DNA of 64,000 nucleotides from Dirofilaria immitis (taxonomy: Eukaryota > Nematoda > Chromadorea > Rhabditida > Onchocercidae). Below the pieces are notes generated by a model. The model ran no database searches. It was not told the DNA's origin and worked only from the letters and a program-made list of their open reading frames with translations. Made by a program: the position numbers and the translations under genes. Positions 36,165 to 51,300 of the stretch are shown here, piece by piece (within the stretch, counting starts at the first letter, position 1; every line of letters starts with the position of its first letter). The DNA is taken from contig JAKNDB010000079.1 of assembly GCA_024305405.1 (NCBI GenBank), positions 496,001 through 560,000 on the forward strand. The letters run 5' to 3'.

Positions 36165-38197
36165 GTGAAGATAAGCAATTTCGTAGTTAAAAATGATTTG
36201 CAATTAAATGTTATTTACATGTTTGAAGTAATTTATGTCTTATTCAGTTGTCACATTCTTATATAAGATTATTGAGCAATTTTACAATTTGCCATTAAAC
36301 ATTTTTCCGATCATTATTTTATTCACTTCGCAAAAATTTGCATAATTCATAATCTATTAACTTTTTTTTAAACTCTTTAACTAATTTTTATAACTTTTGT
36401 GAACTAATTTTACAACAAATTATGATTTTTTTCTTCTGTATTATACCTTATATTCGTAATAAGTATTAAGCGTAAACGCAAAATTAAATATTCGATAAAT
36501 TCGTGATACTATCGAGAAAAATTTCTCGACACTTTTTATTTACCTTATATATATATATATACATTTATATTTTTTAAAAAACTATTTAGCAAACAATTAG
36601 TTACAATAAAAATAAAATAATCATATGATTGAAGAAGCTAAAATGATAACGAAATAATTTTACGAATAAATGGAAGAGAATGTTATCTATCAAATTTATC
36701 ATCTTATCAGTGTAAGCTCCTTTTTCCAGCTAAAAGATATTATTATTATCATTAACAGAAGCAAAAATCATTCTCCAACTATTAGTCTCTGTCAAATGAT
36801 TTATGATCCTGAAAATCGTATTTGTTCGATCATTTTAATACAACGATAACAACAATATATTGATATTTATCTATCCTGCTTTTTTTGCATAGTATCAATT
36901 ATCACCATCGAAATATACCGTCGAATTTATTTGTCATCGTTTATTTCTTTTGAAAATAACTAAAAATTATATTCTATCTCTTCTTCCCTCTCTCTCCCTT
37001 TTTCTTTCTCTCTTTTAACCACTTGTGGAAAAGTGAATTTTTATTTAATTTATGATTCACTCTAGGATCAATTAATTAATGATGTAAGTTAAACATGTCG
37101 AAATTGCTTAGCAATTATCATTTTTCACCATTATTTTTAGCGAATGAAATTTTTTTCTTTTTCTGTTTGATATGTGGTAACAAAATGATAACGAAAAAGA
37201 AAAGAAAAATAAAATGGACGAATGAGATTGGAAAAGAAAAAAGATAAAATATATTAATCGATTAAAATGTTTTAAATTTGTAAAAGAAAAGAAAAATCTT
37301 TTGTGATTTTCGACAGAATCATCTGTTATTAAAAATCTTCCAAAATTTTCAAATTATATTTAAAAGAAATTTTAGAATTTTCCAAAAATTGCATCATTAC
37401 CTTTTTCTGAAAATTTATTTTTATACCTTCATTTCTTCAATTGTTTTAATCCAATATTTTTAATTTATCATTTCCAGTTTTTTATTTTTTTATCTTCCGT
37501 TGCAAATATTTTTTTTTTTTTTTATTGGAAGGTTGATGAATGAATGAATAGATAATGGCTAAGAAAAATAAATAAATAAAAAGAAAGGATAACTAAAATT
37601 GAAAGGAAACGATATATATATATATATATGTGAATTATAGCATAAAAAAGCAAAGAAAAAAAATTTCTTCTTATCAATTTATCCCTTCCTCGTTATAATT
37701 GAATATTCATATTCATATATACCGATTTCTTTATTGTTAAGTGTTTTAACAACAACGAAATCGACATACCAATCAAAATATATTACGCATACATGTGCTT
37801 AAATGATAATTATATCCAGACATATATATGTATATGTATATGCTTGCTTCTTATCAGTACTTATCATATATATACTGCATATATTTGCTTGTTACCAGTA
37901 ATTAACACATTTATATGAAATATATACAGTATATATATACGTATGCATTGTATATATTTGTTTCTTCTTATCAGTAATTAAGATAAGGGTATTTAATGAA
38001 ATAAATTTTATCATAAGGATAAGCAAACATTTGCATTATTTATACTATATCTTAATATGTAAGTAAAATAAAATAAACAAATAAAATGTGAATATTTATA
38101 ATCCATAATAAATACATATTAATCCGAGAAAAGAAAGTACTTAATTTATGGATGCTTTCCTTTTTATCGATAAAATGAGAAAGAGAAAAAATGGAGA

Positions 38198-38198
38198 A

Positions 38199-38240
<42 letters not shown>

Positions 38241-38254
38241 GGAGAGCGAGAGAG
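38198..38254. repeat. GA dinucleotide microsatellite
   Basis: GA repeats with GGGG and GC interruptions at the right end. Confidence 0.93.
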
Positions 38255-39308
38255 AAATAGGAAATTAGCATAAATTTGGATTATTCTAAAAGATGGAAAT
38301 TAATTTGAAAAAACAAATTTTAGTAATAATTTCCACTAATGCTTCTTTCTCTTGAAATAAGTAATAAAAAGAAGAAATGTTTTTTTTAAATGTTTACTAT
38401 TAACGGACTAATTGCTTACATATTATTAATTTCCACAGGAGTACTATTTTTATTAATAATTTCTTGCGAAAGAAAAAAGAAAATTTAACAATAATCATTT
38501 ATATGAATCATTTTAAATTACTATTTTAAAGCTATCATTATCAAATTTGTACATTTGAAATAGTCATGTATAATCTACAGATGAGAAAACGAAATAATCA
38601 ATACAGTATTTCTGGATTTCCAATCAATTAGAAACGAGAAAATAAACTTTCACCCTTTGAATGAATGAATCAAAAATTTTGAGTGGATCAATAAATGAAA
38701 TTATGGAAAAAATAAATAAATAATTATAATATCTGATTATAAACTGTATTTACATAATTTATTTCTTGAAAAAAATTTTCTGATTAATTAATTCCTTATT
38801 GAATAGATTTTTCATAAATTTCATATTTAATAAATAATTTGTTCACAAAAATTATATTGTTATATAAAATTATTTTAAAATGACAATAACAACAATAAAA
38901 AAGCACTACAAGAATAATATAACCCAAAATTTTAGATATTATTAAAATGGTTATAAAAAAGAATGAAATTCAACAAAATATGACATTAAAATTAATTTTG
39001 AATTCGAAATTTTATACAATATTAAAAATAATAAAAAATCATATCACGATTTTAATAAGCTAATCCTCTATAGTTTACAAGGAATTAATTCCAAAAGAGA
39101 AATGATACTTATTTCCGGAAAAATTTTAACAATTCAGAGAATCTTTCCAAAGAAAAATTTTATTTCTTATTTATTCAAAATAATATTACAACTAATTTTG
39201 TAGACTATATTTATTTAATAAAATATCTAGTTAAATTGATCTAATAAAACTAATCAAAATTTGAATCAGTAAGTAACAAACCTAACAAAACGTTAGTTAA
39301 ACTTATAT

Positions 39309-42300
39309 TTATAGCATACTAATTGTTGGCCTGTAATGGCCTGGTGCCATATTTAGTTGTTCAAGGATTGGTATGCTCACCGCAATCCAATGATATTTCT
39401 CGGGAAATCTTATCTCACATGATGATGCATGGATTAATTTCAAATTACATAAAATTCTCGTTCGGATACCATGTTTAGTTCCATTCTTTGGTATCGGTAA
39501 ACATTGAATTTGAATTAATTCTGTTGGCATTTCAATCACATTTCGACCATTGATTAGAATTTGCTGCAGATATAGAAATTATGCTTATAAAATTTCAAAT
39601 TTTCCATTTTAAATTATATTTTGAATTCGAAAAAGTTAATATAAATTTTTAATACTCAATAAAAGTAGTAGTCTCATAATTTTGAAATTTCAGCCTAGAA
39701 ATCAAATTTAAATTCGAAAAAAAAGTTAATATGGCTTTTAACAAATGAAAGATGTATTCTCATAATTTTAGAATTTCAATTCAGAAATTAAATCTGAATT
39801 CAAAACAAATCGATATAATTTTTTGGCAATTAATAAACATAATAGCATAGTTTCAAGTTTCAATTTAAAAATTAAATTTAAAATCAAAAAAAGTTGATGA
39901 TTTCTCTAACAGCTAACATATATTAATCTTGTAATGCAAAAAAAAAAAATATTCAATTATTTACTTTCATCTATCTCTGAAAATTTTTATTTTTTCTCAA
40001 TTCTTGTTCTCGTATAATAAATTATCGAAAAAAAAGCATCATTCTAATTAGAAAATAAATTTTTCGAAAATTTTGAAAAAAATTTGTGCGATAGTCAAAA
40101 AATTTTGAGGAAGAAATGCTGGAAGACAAGTAACGCAAAAATAGATAAGTCATTTTTTATCACACAACTGATTGCTACCTTCATTATCATTATCAGTGCC
40201 TTATTTTTTACAGCTTCCGTTATCATCATTATCGTTATCATCATTACTATCATGAAAGATGATCAATTAAAAGAATTTTCGGAAAAAAATATTGAAAAGA
40301 AATAACACAAAAATGGATAACTTATTTTTTCTTATACAACTAATCACTATATTTATTATCACTATTTGTGCAATATTTTCTTAGCCATACCACTATCATT
40401 ATTATCATTATCACTATTATTATCACGATCGATAAATAAGCATCATTTTTAATCGTCATTATTGATATTATAGATAAAACAGGTAGATAAAGTAATAGCG
40501 GTAATGATATTATTATAGCATTTCTAAAAAAATAATTCTTATCAAATTTTAAATTTGAAATTTCAATATTTGTTTTAAAGCATGCATGTAACATCAACAC
40601 TAAGAAGCCAAATATTTGGTTTAATTAAGTGAGTAAATATATAAAATTAAAAATTATCAAGCATAAATAGTATTCCAGTTATTCATTTCGAATACAACAA
40701 ACATCTCATTTATATACATGTGCCAATGTATAATATGAAATTTGAATAAATAAAATTGACCAAATTCAATTAGTCTCAAAAACTGATTTGAAAGATAAAA
40801 GCCAACGAAGATGCTTGAAGCTTTTACAACTCATATTTGTCTCATTTTTCCTTTACAGCAATTGTAATCAAATTTTCAAAAATTGAAATGAATTACTATT
40901 CTAATTCCCAAGAAACTAATACAAATGAGGAAGTTTGCGAAATTTTTGAAAGAAATTTTAAAACTTTCACCAATCAAATTTCTTTTTCTTAGAAATAGCT
41001 GAAAATGAGGAAGATAGAATTCCAAAAGAGCTAAAAAGAAATAAAATTGAAGCCAAAAAAGCAAAATTAAAAAAAACAAATGAAAAACTTCTAAGCCAAA
41101 TCAATACTTTTTTTCTCGCAAAAATTATTCCATAAAAAATTTTTAATTAAAAACAGAACTATACATTTAAACAATTCAAGAATAATACATCTTATTATAA
41201 GTTTAGACTAAATTTAATCATTTTTTCCTTTCTGAAACAAGCGTTACCAAAAAAAATTTAACAGAAGCAATCAAATTTTATGAAATTTAAAAAAATCCTA
41301 ATTAAAAAGAAAAAGAAAGAAAAGTTTTCCTAACTTTCTATATCTATTTTTTTCGATAACTTTCTTCTCATACCTACTTTTTTATTTCCGTATCTTTCTT
41401 TTCATATTGTTCGTTATTATCAATTATAAAAATTATTACAAAAAATATATGAAAAGAATAATAATACTTACATATAAAAATCGAAAAATCATAAAAACAA
41501 GAACAAAAAAAAGAATAAAAATAAATAGATGAAAGTGAAAAAATATTATGATCAAAGATAATAAATAATATTATTATTGAAAAAAAAAGTAAAAAAGAAG
41601 AAAAACAAATATTTTCTTTTAATAATCGTAAAATTTATCGTTAAACTTTCATTGCAATTATTTCAAAAAAATCAAATTAAGGGGAAAAACTTTATAAAAA
41701 AAAATACTTTTAAGAATATATAAGTATATATTATACAATAATAAATACGTAAGAAATTTTATCATTTTATCATTGTAAAAAAGATTATTTATTAAAAAAA
41801 TGAGTTATAAAAATTAAAAAAAGAAAACGAAAAATGAAATACGAAAAAATTTAAATTAAAATGAAATGAATTAAGGAAAAATTTTGACATTTTACAGAAT
41901 GATTACATTTTTGAATGTTATTTTACTATTTTATGCGAAAAATTAATTACAAAAAAATTAATTATTATATATTAATTTTAATTAAAAAAACATTTTTACG
42001 AATAAATTTAGAAGTGTTGAAGCAAATAAGAAAGACTAAAAATACACAAAATTTAAGACATTTAACTAAGGAAATATGAAAGAAAAAAGCAAAAAATTTT
42101 TTTTCTTCTATAACAATTTACCTGGAAAAGTCAAACAAAACTATTCGAATTATTTATCAGCTACTTTATCATTTTCTCTATCAACTGACTTATCAACTTA
42201 TGCATTGTTGCAAATACACAATGTTATGTCAACTATATGTTTAATAGCTATTAGTTATTCAAATTTTCAAACATTAAAAGAAAAAATTGAAAAAAAATGT

Positions 42301-45300
42301 GAAATTTCTTGAAACTAAACGTTCTTTGACCGCATACAGAATCTTATAAATTTTAAATCTTAAAAACAAATTATGCAATATTCATTATCAAAATCGATTT
42401 GATCTGAATCCAATCATTTTAATAAAGCATGTTTCATCTCAACTATCGTCAAATGATTTGTCGTCAAATGATTTGTTATGAAGAGTTGAAATAATTCTTT
42501 CTCTCTAATCGTTCATATATCACACAAATATGTCGTCTATATAAAAGAGGTAAAATAAAATTGAGCAATGATGGGTAATTTTACCCATCGATAAAAATGA
42601 ATGAAACAAAAGAATAAAAGAAATTGAATTTGAGTTCGAACAAAATTGCGGACCATGAAAATTGAATTTCAATGAGAAATTAAAAAAAGAAGAGAGAAAG
42701 AAAGAAAAAATTTTGTGGAATGAATATGATAAATTGGCATTGTGCTTTAGAAAAAAATTTAACCAAAATTATAAATAGCTAACATTGAATATGTCACAAT
42801 TTTTCAATAATTAATATGGTTCATTTCAAATATAATAATTTCAAATATGTAATAAATTTCATGTAATTATTTTATTCGAATTTAAATACTTTAAAGAACG
42901 ATTTATTATAAATATTTTATATAATTTAGATGAACATAATTCTATATAATTATTTTATTTAAATGTAATAATTTAATTATTAATTCATTTACTTTTTTCT
43001 GTGCATTTTCTCAGTGCAAATGATCATAAATCCAGAGTGGAATTAGTTAATATAAAATGAAATAATTCAAATAGTAATCGATAATTGATAGTCAACTAAT
43101 TCGATTGAATATTATCGATATCAAAGAATATATTAAGCGTACATAAATATAATTCAAATTAGGATTAATAAATACAAAATGAAACATCTAAATAGTTTGC
43201 AATTAAAAATCAATTATCAAATGATTTAATTTAAATATTATCGCATCGGATAATGAACAGATGATAAGAGTAATTTTAGAAAATTATTAATTGCCATCCA
43301 AAATATTTCATGCAAAATTGTTGTATGCATAATAAAATGCAAATAATATTTCCTTTTGTTTGTTTCTTTTATACATAAAATTTTAATTAATAGTAATACA
43401 TTAGTTTTGAAATTAAATAATTTAAATTTACATAAACAACTGATTCGTTAATTAATTATTTCAATTCATTTACCTTTACATAATTTCAATTATTATTTAA
43501 AAAATTTTTATATTTATTTAAACATTTTGATATATTTCATTTCAAATGCTATTTATATTATTCATTTCCTTTCTGCATAAAATATCGAAATTAAATAGAA
43601 ATGATGAAGTATATATCTGTAACGAAAAGATATGAAATTAATGCCAAAATTATTAATTAAAAAATTAACGAAAGAATTATTAATTAAAAAGCAAAAATGC
43701 TAATAATAATAGCCTAGTGTTAGCTTAGGAATCGAAATCAAAAATGGCCTATAGCATATTATATTTTTATCAAAATCATCTGCCATATTCTAATTTGCAT
43801 ATCAAATATAAAAATTTATTTCTATAGAGGCAAAAAAATTTTTTTAAAGGTAAAAAAGAGAAAGAAATATAGGTATGATAAAAGGATAACAAAGAGAGAG
43901 AAGAGAAAGAGAGAGAGAAAGAGGGGAGAAAGAGAGGGAGAGAGAGGGAGAGAGGGAGAGAGGGAGAGAGGGAGAAAGAAATGAAACAAAAAGGTATGAA
44001 GAAAAACTTAAGTTTGCTTTCTATCTTTCTATTTTATATATATACAAGTAAAAGCTAAACAATATATACATATATTTTCTACCATCTTTTTTTTTTCAAT
44101 TTATTCTAAATATAATTTATTGGTGATGATGATGACGATGATGATAAATGAATGCAAAATTAATATGCATATATGAATAAATAGGAAAATTGAGCAAGCT
44201 GATCAGGAGGGAAAACGGTAAAATTTCGGGTAAATATTACCCATTCTACCGAATGAATGCAAAATTAATATGCATACATGAACAAACAGAGAAGAAGGAA
44301 AAATGAGCAAGCAAATCGAGAGGGAAAAATGGGCAAAAATTTCGGATAAATATTCTTTATTTCGCTCATTCATTTCAAATATAACTTACCCACTCACATC
44401 TTCAGATGTGGTTAAATAAATATTTTAATATCATGCATTTAAATATTAATTTCAAGCGTGATACGTGTGTGCGAAGCGTAAAAATATGATAATAAAATGA
44501 TAGCATTGTATAAAAATTTTGAATACAGATTTATTTTTTCCTAGAAATACCAAATTAATAAAAATTAATAAGGAGAAATCTTATGACCTTTACTTATCTC
44601 TGCTGCTACATTGTCAGTTATTATCACTTCTAAATCGCTATTAGTAAGAATTATTACCATTGATTACTGATAATTATCAAAATAATCATGATTTCCATTC
44701 AATAATATTGTAATTAACCAATTTCATTCCCAAAATGTTATTGTAAAATAGAAATTAATGAAACAAATTAATTTTTTAGAAAAATTCTGTACATGATGAT
44801 TTATTTGGATTACTTCTTTTCCGTTTTTTTTTGACAGAAATAAAGTATATAACTTTAAGGACACTGATAAGATTGAGGACAAGACGAGAAAGAGATAAGA
44901 GAAGATTTGGAAAACAGAAATTGTTACCTGTATCACCTGTATTTCCGTATCTTCAACCACCATCATCATTATCATTAAATCAACTCTTCCAAGAGTATAG
45001 TAATTTATTACATCAATTTATGAAAACACAAAATGTGCTCATAAATTAGGCATCCAAAGGATACGAGAAAGAATATTCAGGTATATCACATACACACTAT
45101 TCAGGTATGTCACATACACACGCACCCACACAGAAATTAAAATAAAATAAGGAAATGAATGTAAGGGAAAAGTTGTCATTTCAATAACTACATTGCTAAT
45201 TTCATAAAATAATCTATCCTTATTGCAGCAAAAAGTTTGAACTTCTTCTACTTGATTAATTAATTACGGTTATCGATTGTTATATTAGAGCAATTAATTA

Positions 45301-48300
45301 CGCTTGTTAATTGTTGCACCTGATTAGTTACGCTTATCGATTGTTATATTAGAACAATTAATTATGCTTATTAATTATTCTACCTGAACAATGCACGTTT
45401 TCACGTAATTTATTCATTATCGCACGCATGTTGCGTTAAATTGTCAACTTCATTTATAATCTGTTTGTTTTAATTCATTTTCAAAATTGTAAAACAAAAC
45501 AATTATATCGCCGAAATTTACACTGTTAAATTTCAGCTAATCTCTCGTTGTGAATGATCATAATCATTAATCATCATCATCATAACCATCATTATCATTA
45601 TCATTATTACCATCACTAAATTTCAATGACTGTCTCTTTCTTTTTCTCTTGAAAGCATTAGTCAAATTTATTATCTAATCTTTAAAATCTTTGAAAAAAA
45701 TCAATAAATTTTGATCAGAAACAGTTGCGGCGACATATATAACAATTTTTCTTTGTATTTTCAAAAATAAAAAAACAAAGTAAAAATTTTCAAAATTGAA
45801 AAAGATTTTTATTTCATAAAAATTTTGCAAAAAAGAATTTTTTGGAAAGAAATGAAAAATGTAATTTTTAAAAATTTTTTTGAAAGAAAAGAAAAAAAAG
45901 ATAAGAAAATTTGTTGAACGAAAAATAATTCATGATAAATGTTGTCGAACATATCTGCATATACAAACAATTGATAATTAATTACTGGAACATACTATCC
46001 ATCCCAATTTTGCATTCGATAAAATTCCCTTTTTTTGTCGATCGGTAAGATCAGAAAATTAGCAGAGAAACATTCATTAATTATGCAATTGAACGATGAA
46101 GAAGTTCGAATTATTTTTGGTTAAAATTCAATGAATAAAAATTCATCCTCCATCTTCGTTGTCCTATTATCGTTTGAAATTTGAAATGTTATGGTAATTT
46201 CAAATAAAATTTAAAAGTTGCAGGAAGTTAATAAAAACGATAGAAGAAATGTTTAAATATATCTGAGACTAAAGATTAATACGAATAAGACGATTATTTT
46301 TAATTTTTGTAATTTTATTGAAATTTAAAAACTGCGAAAGAAAAAGTGGAGATATATCAGAAGAGTTAAAGATTGATACGAACATAATTTGATTATAATG
46401 ATATACTAATGATAGCAGTTAGCAGCTAGCTAATGAATGAAAATATTAGATAAACTTGGATTAGTAGTATGAATTAGTAAGGCTATTTATTTTAAAATAT
46501 ATGTATATATTTTATTATTTTTACAAATTATAAGTAAATTTCAAATCAATTTTAATGATATTATGATAATATCAAAAAGAAAAATAAAAAATTAAAACAG
46601 AAAAAATCATATAATTTTTAATTTATTTCATCAAAATTTAATTTCCAATAAATTATTTTATCAAAAACCAAATGAAAATTTACATTCCCACTTCAAAGCG
46701 TTGCATGACTTTTTTGTTTTAATAGCTTTTTATAAAAAGAAATAAAAGAGAAAAAAATTACATAAATCGATTTCAATTGATTTTTGATGAAACAATTTAT
46801 TGAAAATTAAAACTAAAGTAATTGATAATCATAAAAGGATTAAAATAATCAATAAAGAAAGAAAAGTATCAAATAACAATGATAACAATTGATGCTTTTT
46901 ATAATAAATCATTTTCTAAAAATTACTTCGACCATCATCGATCATCTTAATGATTAATTACAATAACTAACTTATTGTAACAAATTATTTTTAAATAGAA
47001 AACGTTTTTGACTTGCGATTTTTGCATGCAAAAAAAAATTGGCAGCCAAAAAAGCGCAAAAAATCATAAAACAATTAATTACTTTCGTAAAATTGTAAAA
47101 TAAAATGCGAAAACTGAAATAGAATATTGCAATTTTTATCAATTAATCTATATATCCTGTATTTATTTTTCTCGATTTTTTTATCTAGTTACTGCAAGGT
47201 CAAAGTGTATATGATGCATTCTTCGGTTTCTTTTTGATCAGCTATTTTAATGTATTATACATTTTATGACTAACAAAAAAGAGGTAAATTACATTGAAAT
47301 AATATATTTCATAAGATATTGAGGTAAAAAAATTTAGGATTAATATCTACTTGATTTGCAAAATAAAACCTTCGGATCAAATATTTAAATTCAAATCAAT
47401 AATTTCTAAAATCATATTGATTTAAGTTTAATGATTTCACGAATTTTAAATAAAAAAAAGAACTTTAGTTTTTATCTATCAAAATTTCAACGTCAAAAAA
47501 TAAAAATAAAAAAATTAAAACAAATATAATTAGAAATTTCACTTACGTTATTAAGTCATTCTAATTAAATATCTAATATAACTTTTTGTAATTGTAATTA
47601 ATAGCTTACTATAACTTATTTCCAATTAAGGACCAATTACGGTGTGCTACCATAAGATAATTGGAAATTTTATTTTCATAAAAGAAATGCTAAATAAAAA
47701 CAAAGAAGTACAAATATTTAAATCAAACAAATTATTTCATAAAATCAAATTCAGTAAAAATTCCGTAGAATTTATTTTTAAATTTCGTTAAAACTGAATG
47801 TAATAAATTCAAATATAAATTGTTAATTAAAATAATATTTTTTCAAATAAACTTAAATTTAAAAGCAATTTGCATAAAAGAAAAAAGTAAGAAAAGAAAA
47901 ACTAAAATTACCTGAAAACAATTTAATACAACCATCGGAAAGAAATGATGAAGATCAAATTCCACCAAGGGTAAAGCACTCGTTATCATTGCAATCAGTG
48001 TTTGATCATTTGGAATATTGTTGTGAACCAAAATTTCAATATTTTGGCTAAAAATTTATTCACAAATTATATTTAAAATTTTTCACTAAAATTTCTACAA
48101 ATTTATGTGAATTTTAATGATCAATTTTGGAAAAACTAATTATTGATAAGTTTGTTAGCTTATCAATTGATCAAAACGATTATCTTTTATCAAAATTTTG
48201 TGTAATCAATTAAGGAAAAATAATCGCTGATAAGTTTGCTAATTTATCATTTGTTCAAGACTGATTTTTTTCAGATTTGTGTAATTTTATTAAAATTTCC

Positions 48301-51300
48301 ACAAATTTATGAATTAGTCAGAAAAAATAATCATGTCGATAAGTTTGTTAGTTTGTCACCTAATCAAACTGATTGTTTAATGTTTTATTTACGCATTTTT
48401 TATTAGAATTTCCACAAATTTATATAAGAAAAAATAAATCGATGAATGACTTAAATTGTCATCTAATTAGATTGATTCTTCTTTATCAAATTCACATATT
48501 TTTTATCATAATCTTTACAGATTCATTCAAATTTATGTTACTAATTTTTGAAAAATCTGTGAAATTTTAATAAAAAAATCATTTGATCGCTAATAGGTTT
48601 ATTATTTCATTTGGATTGGATTGATTATCTCATCGAAATTATCTATTTTTCGCATTAAGATTTTCAATAAATTTAAACAAACGATAACGACATTTAGCAA
48701 ATGGAGGAAATAGTCAGCAAATAATCGAATAAAGAAATCAATTAATTCATAAAATAATCAGCTAAACCAGGCGATAAGCTAATTTATTCATCGATGATTA
48801 TTTTCATAAAAAAAAATTGATTGTGTAAATATGACCCATCATTAATCCGATAAACTGATAAGCGAAATAAATAATTGAGCAAACGAGAAATAAACCAAAT
48901 TTATAAAATACATATGAACGAGATTAATTCAATAAATTTGAAAATTAAAAGTTCAAAATATTCTTTTCCATTTTCTCCAACTTACTTAATTGTCCGTAAA
49001 ATTGCAAATTCTATGAATAATCCATCGACTGAAACGGGAATTGGTAAAAATCGTGATAATTTAATATCAAACTGTTTCCTTTTTCTCGATATCTTTCCGC
49101 TTCTTCAACGATTTTTAAAAATCCGATGCTCTAAAATTATTTCTAATTTAATTGATTCATTTCATAAACAAATGCGAGTCTCCCTAAAATCATTTCAAAT
49201 TTAATTAGTTCACCTCATAAGCGAAAATATTGTTTCAAATTTAATTAACTTATTTCATAAACAAATAGATGAATTTTAATAAGTAATTTATTAATAATTA
49301 TTGAAAGATGACTTATTATCTTTTCGACTATTTTAATTTACTTCAATTTTTTATTTGTCTAATTAATCCTTTTGTAATAAGTTAATTAGATATAATTTTA
49401 GCATAATAAATATAACATATTTGAAAAAGTTTGCTAAAAGAAAATATATATACCTTAGCTTATTTTAGAGCAATCTATTTCTTATGAAAATATGTCTTAT
49501 TTCAGGATATTATATATATTTTAGCTCATTTTAGGATAATTATTTCTCATGAAAAAAACATATCTCATTTCAGAATCTTATGAAAAAATATATCTTATTT
49601 TAAGATAGCAAATATATATATATATCTTACAAGTAATAAAAGTATGCATACCGTAAATCTACCCTTTTCGCCTTAATTTCATCCATCAGAAACCAGTTAG
49701 CGCCCAATGATTCAGTATCAGCAGTTACCTTACATTCACCACCTCAAAGATTAAATAAGAAATGAGTAATTAACAATTAATTTTAATTAAATATTACAGA
49801 AATCTTCTTTGTTAATAAAAATTTTGCAAAAAGAAGTCAAAATTTAAAAAGAATTTTTAAAATAAATCGGAAAAGACAAAAATTCCTAAATCGATTAATT
49901 AATTATTTTTAATAATTTCCTTTTGAATTATTTCTTCCTAATAATTTATTAATGAATTTGCTAACAGTTATAAAATATTATTATACAATCGTTTCCTTAA
50001 ATAAAGTTCGATAAAGCTTGGAAAATTTTTTTCGTTTCTGAAGAGTCATTTTTAAAATTAAAAAGGAAAAAGAAATAATAATTTAATTGAAATTTGAATT
50101 TAACTAACCGATAATATTACAATAAAATGAAAATCGATACCATCCAGAGCCTTGTACCTGCACATTTATTAATTCTTCTGGCTCACATTTATAACCTGTC
50201 TCCTCGAATACTTCTCGAATAACACCTTCCTAAAAATAATTATACAAATTATTCTTCAAATACAATATTTTACAGCAAATGTAAACTAATTGAATTTATA
50301 AAAAAACTAAAATTTCAATTGTTTACAAATGAAATAAAATTAGAAATTTTGAAAAATTTATTCTTTAATTAATTAAAAATAATTTAAAACTTTTATCAAA
50401 AACAATAAAAATACTTTGAAATTTAGATTTCACAATACGACATAAATACTATTGATATTATTTAAAATTTAACTTCTTTATATCATTTATTTGTTTTTAA
50501 TATTTAAAAAAACTGTAGCAAAGAATTATTATTATAGAGATTAATCTCAATTTAATACTGAATCAATTAGTTATCCAATATCTTAGTATTGCAATTTTAA
50601 AAATCAAAATTAAGCAAAAATAACCAATATTGTTTCACCTGGTTCAACACGTCCAGCTGGAATATACCATCTGAAATGATAAATTTAAAATATAAAAGAA
50701 AATTATTAAAAAATTATAAAATTTTTTTATAAAAAGAATTTTTTATTTGTTGAGATCGAAATATTCCCAAATATTATCGAGATTGCTCAATCTTCTCGGC
50801 AATTAATTTCGACATTATTCTTATAAAATCGTATAGAATAATCTATTGTCATCTATCCTAAATTGATTTTTACCAAATGTATAAACATCATTTTCTCGAG
50901 AATCGTTCATAACCATCATTTTAATAAGTATCATCTTTTCGAGAATCAGTCAAATGAATCGAATATAATTCATTTTCGCATCTAACTCTGATATATTTTT
51001 CTCGTTTTGTTTTTTAAATTTCGAAATTCCAAACATGAATTATAATTTCTCATATTTCATTTTCTATCATTAAATCTCGATACTTCAATTCTAAAACTTT
51101 TTTCAAAAAAAAATTATCTTTCTAAGCTTATACGTTATAAATTACTCCTAAATAAGTTAATTATACGTAATTTGTAAACAATACGAACTTTCCCAAACAT
51201 CGTTGTTTTGCTTCTTGCGTAAGTAATAATTCCAAATTGCCGTCATCACGTTCACGGAAAATTATACCAACCGTAATGTATGCTATATTTACACCACAAC

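Larger units (their letters stand above)
39564..47911 (-). other. 8.3-kb last intron of the Nudix gene
   Basis: Joined by phase 0 on both sides. No coding exon of another gene could be supported inside it on either strand. It contains five diverged duplications (39590-39930, 40085-40440, 43040-43260, 44145-44360, 46195-46400), a 65-bp tandem pair (45263-45395) and a GGGAGA tract (43880-43985). Confidence 0.8.

Noticed and set aside
48875..49204. 109-codon plus-strand frame
   Set aside because: Inside a Nudix intron on the other strand; no ATG at its 5' end and no family resemblance.
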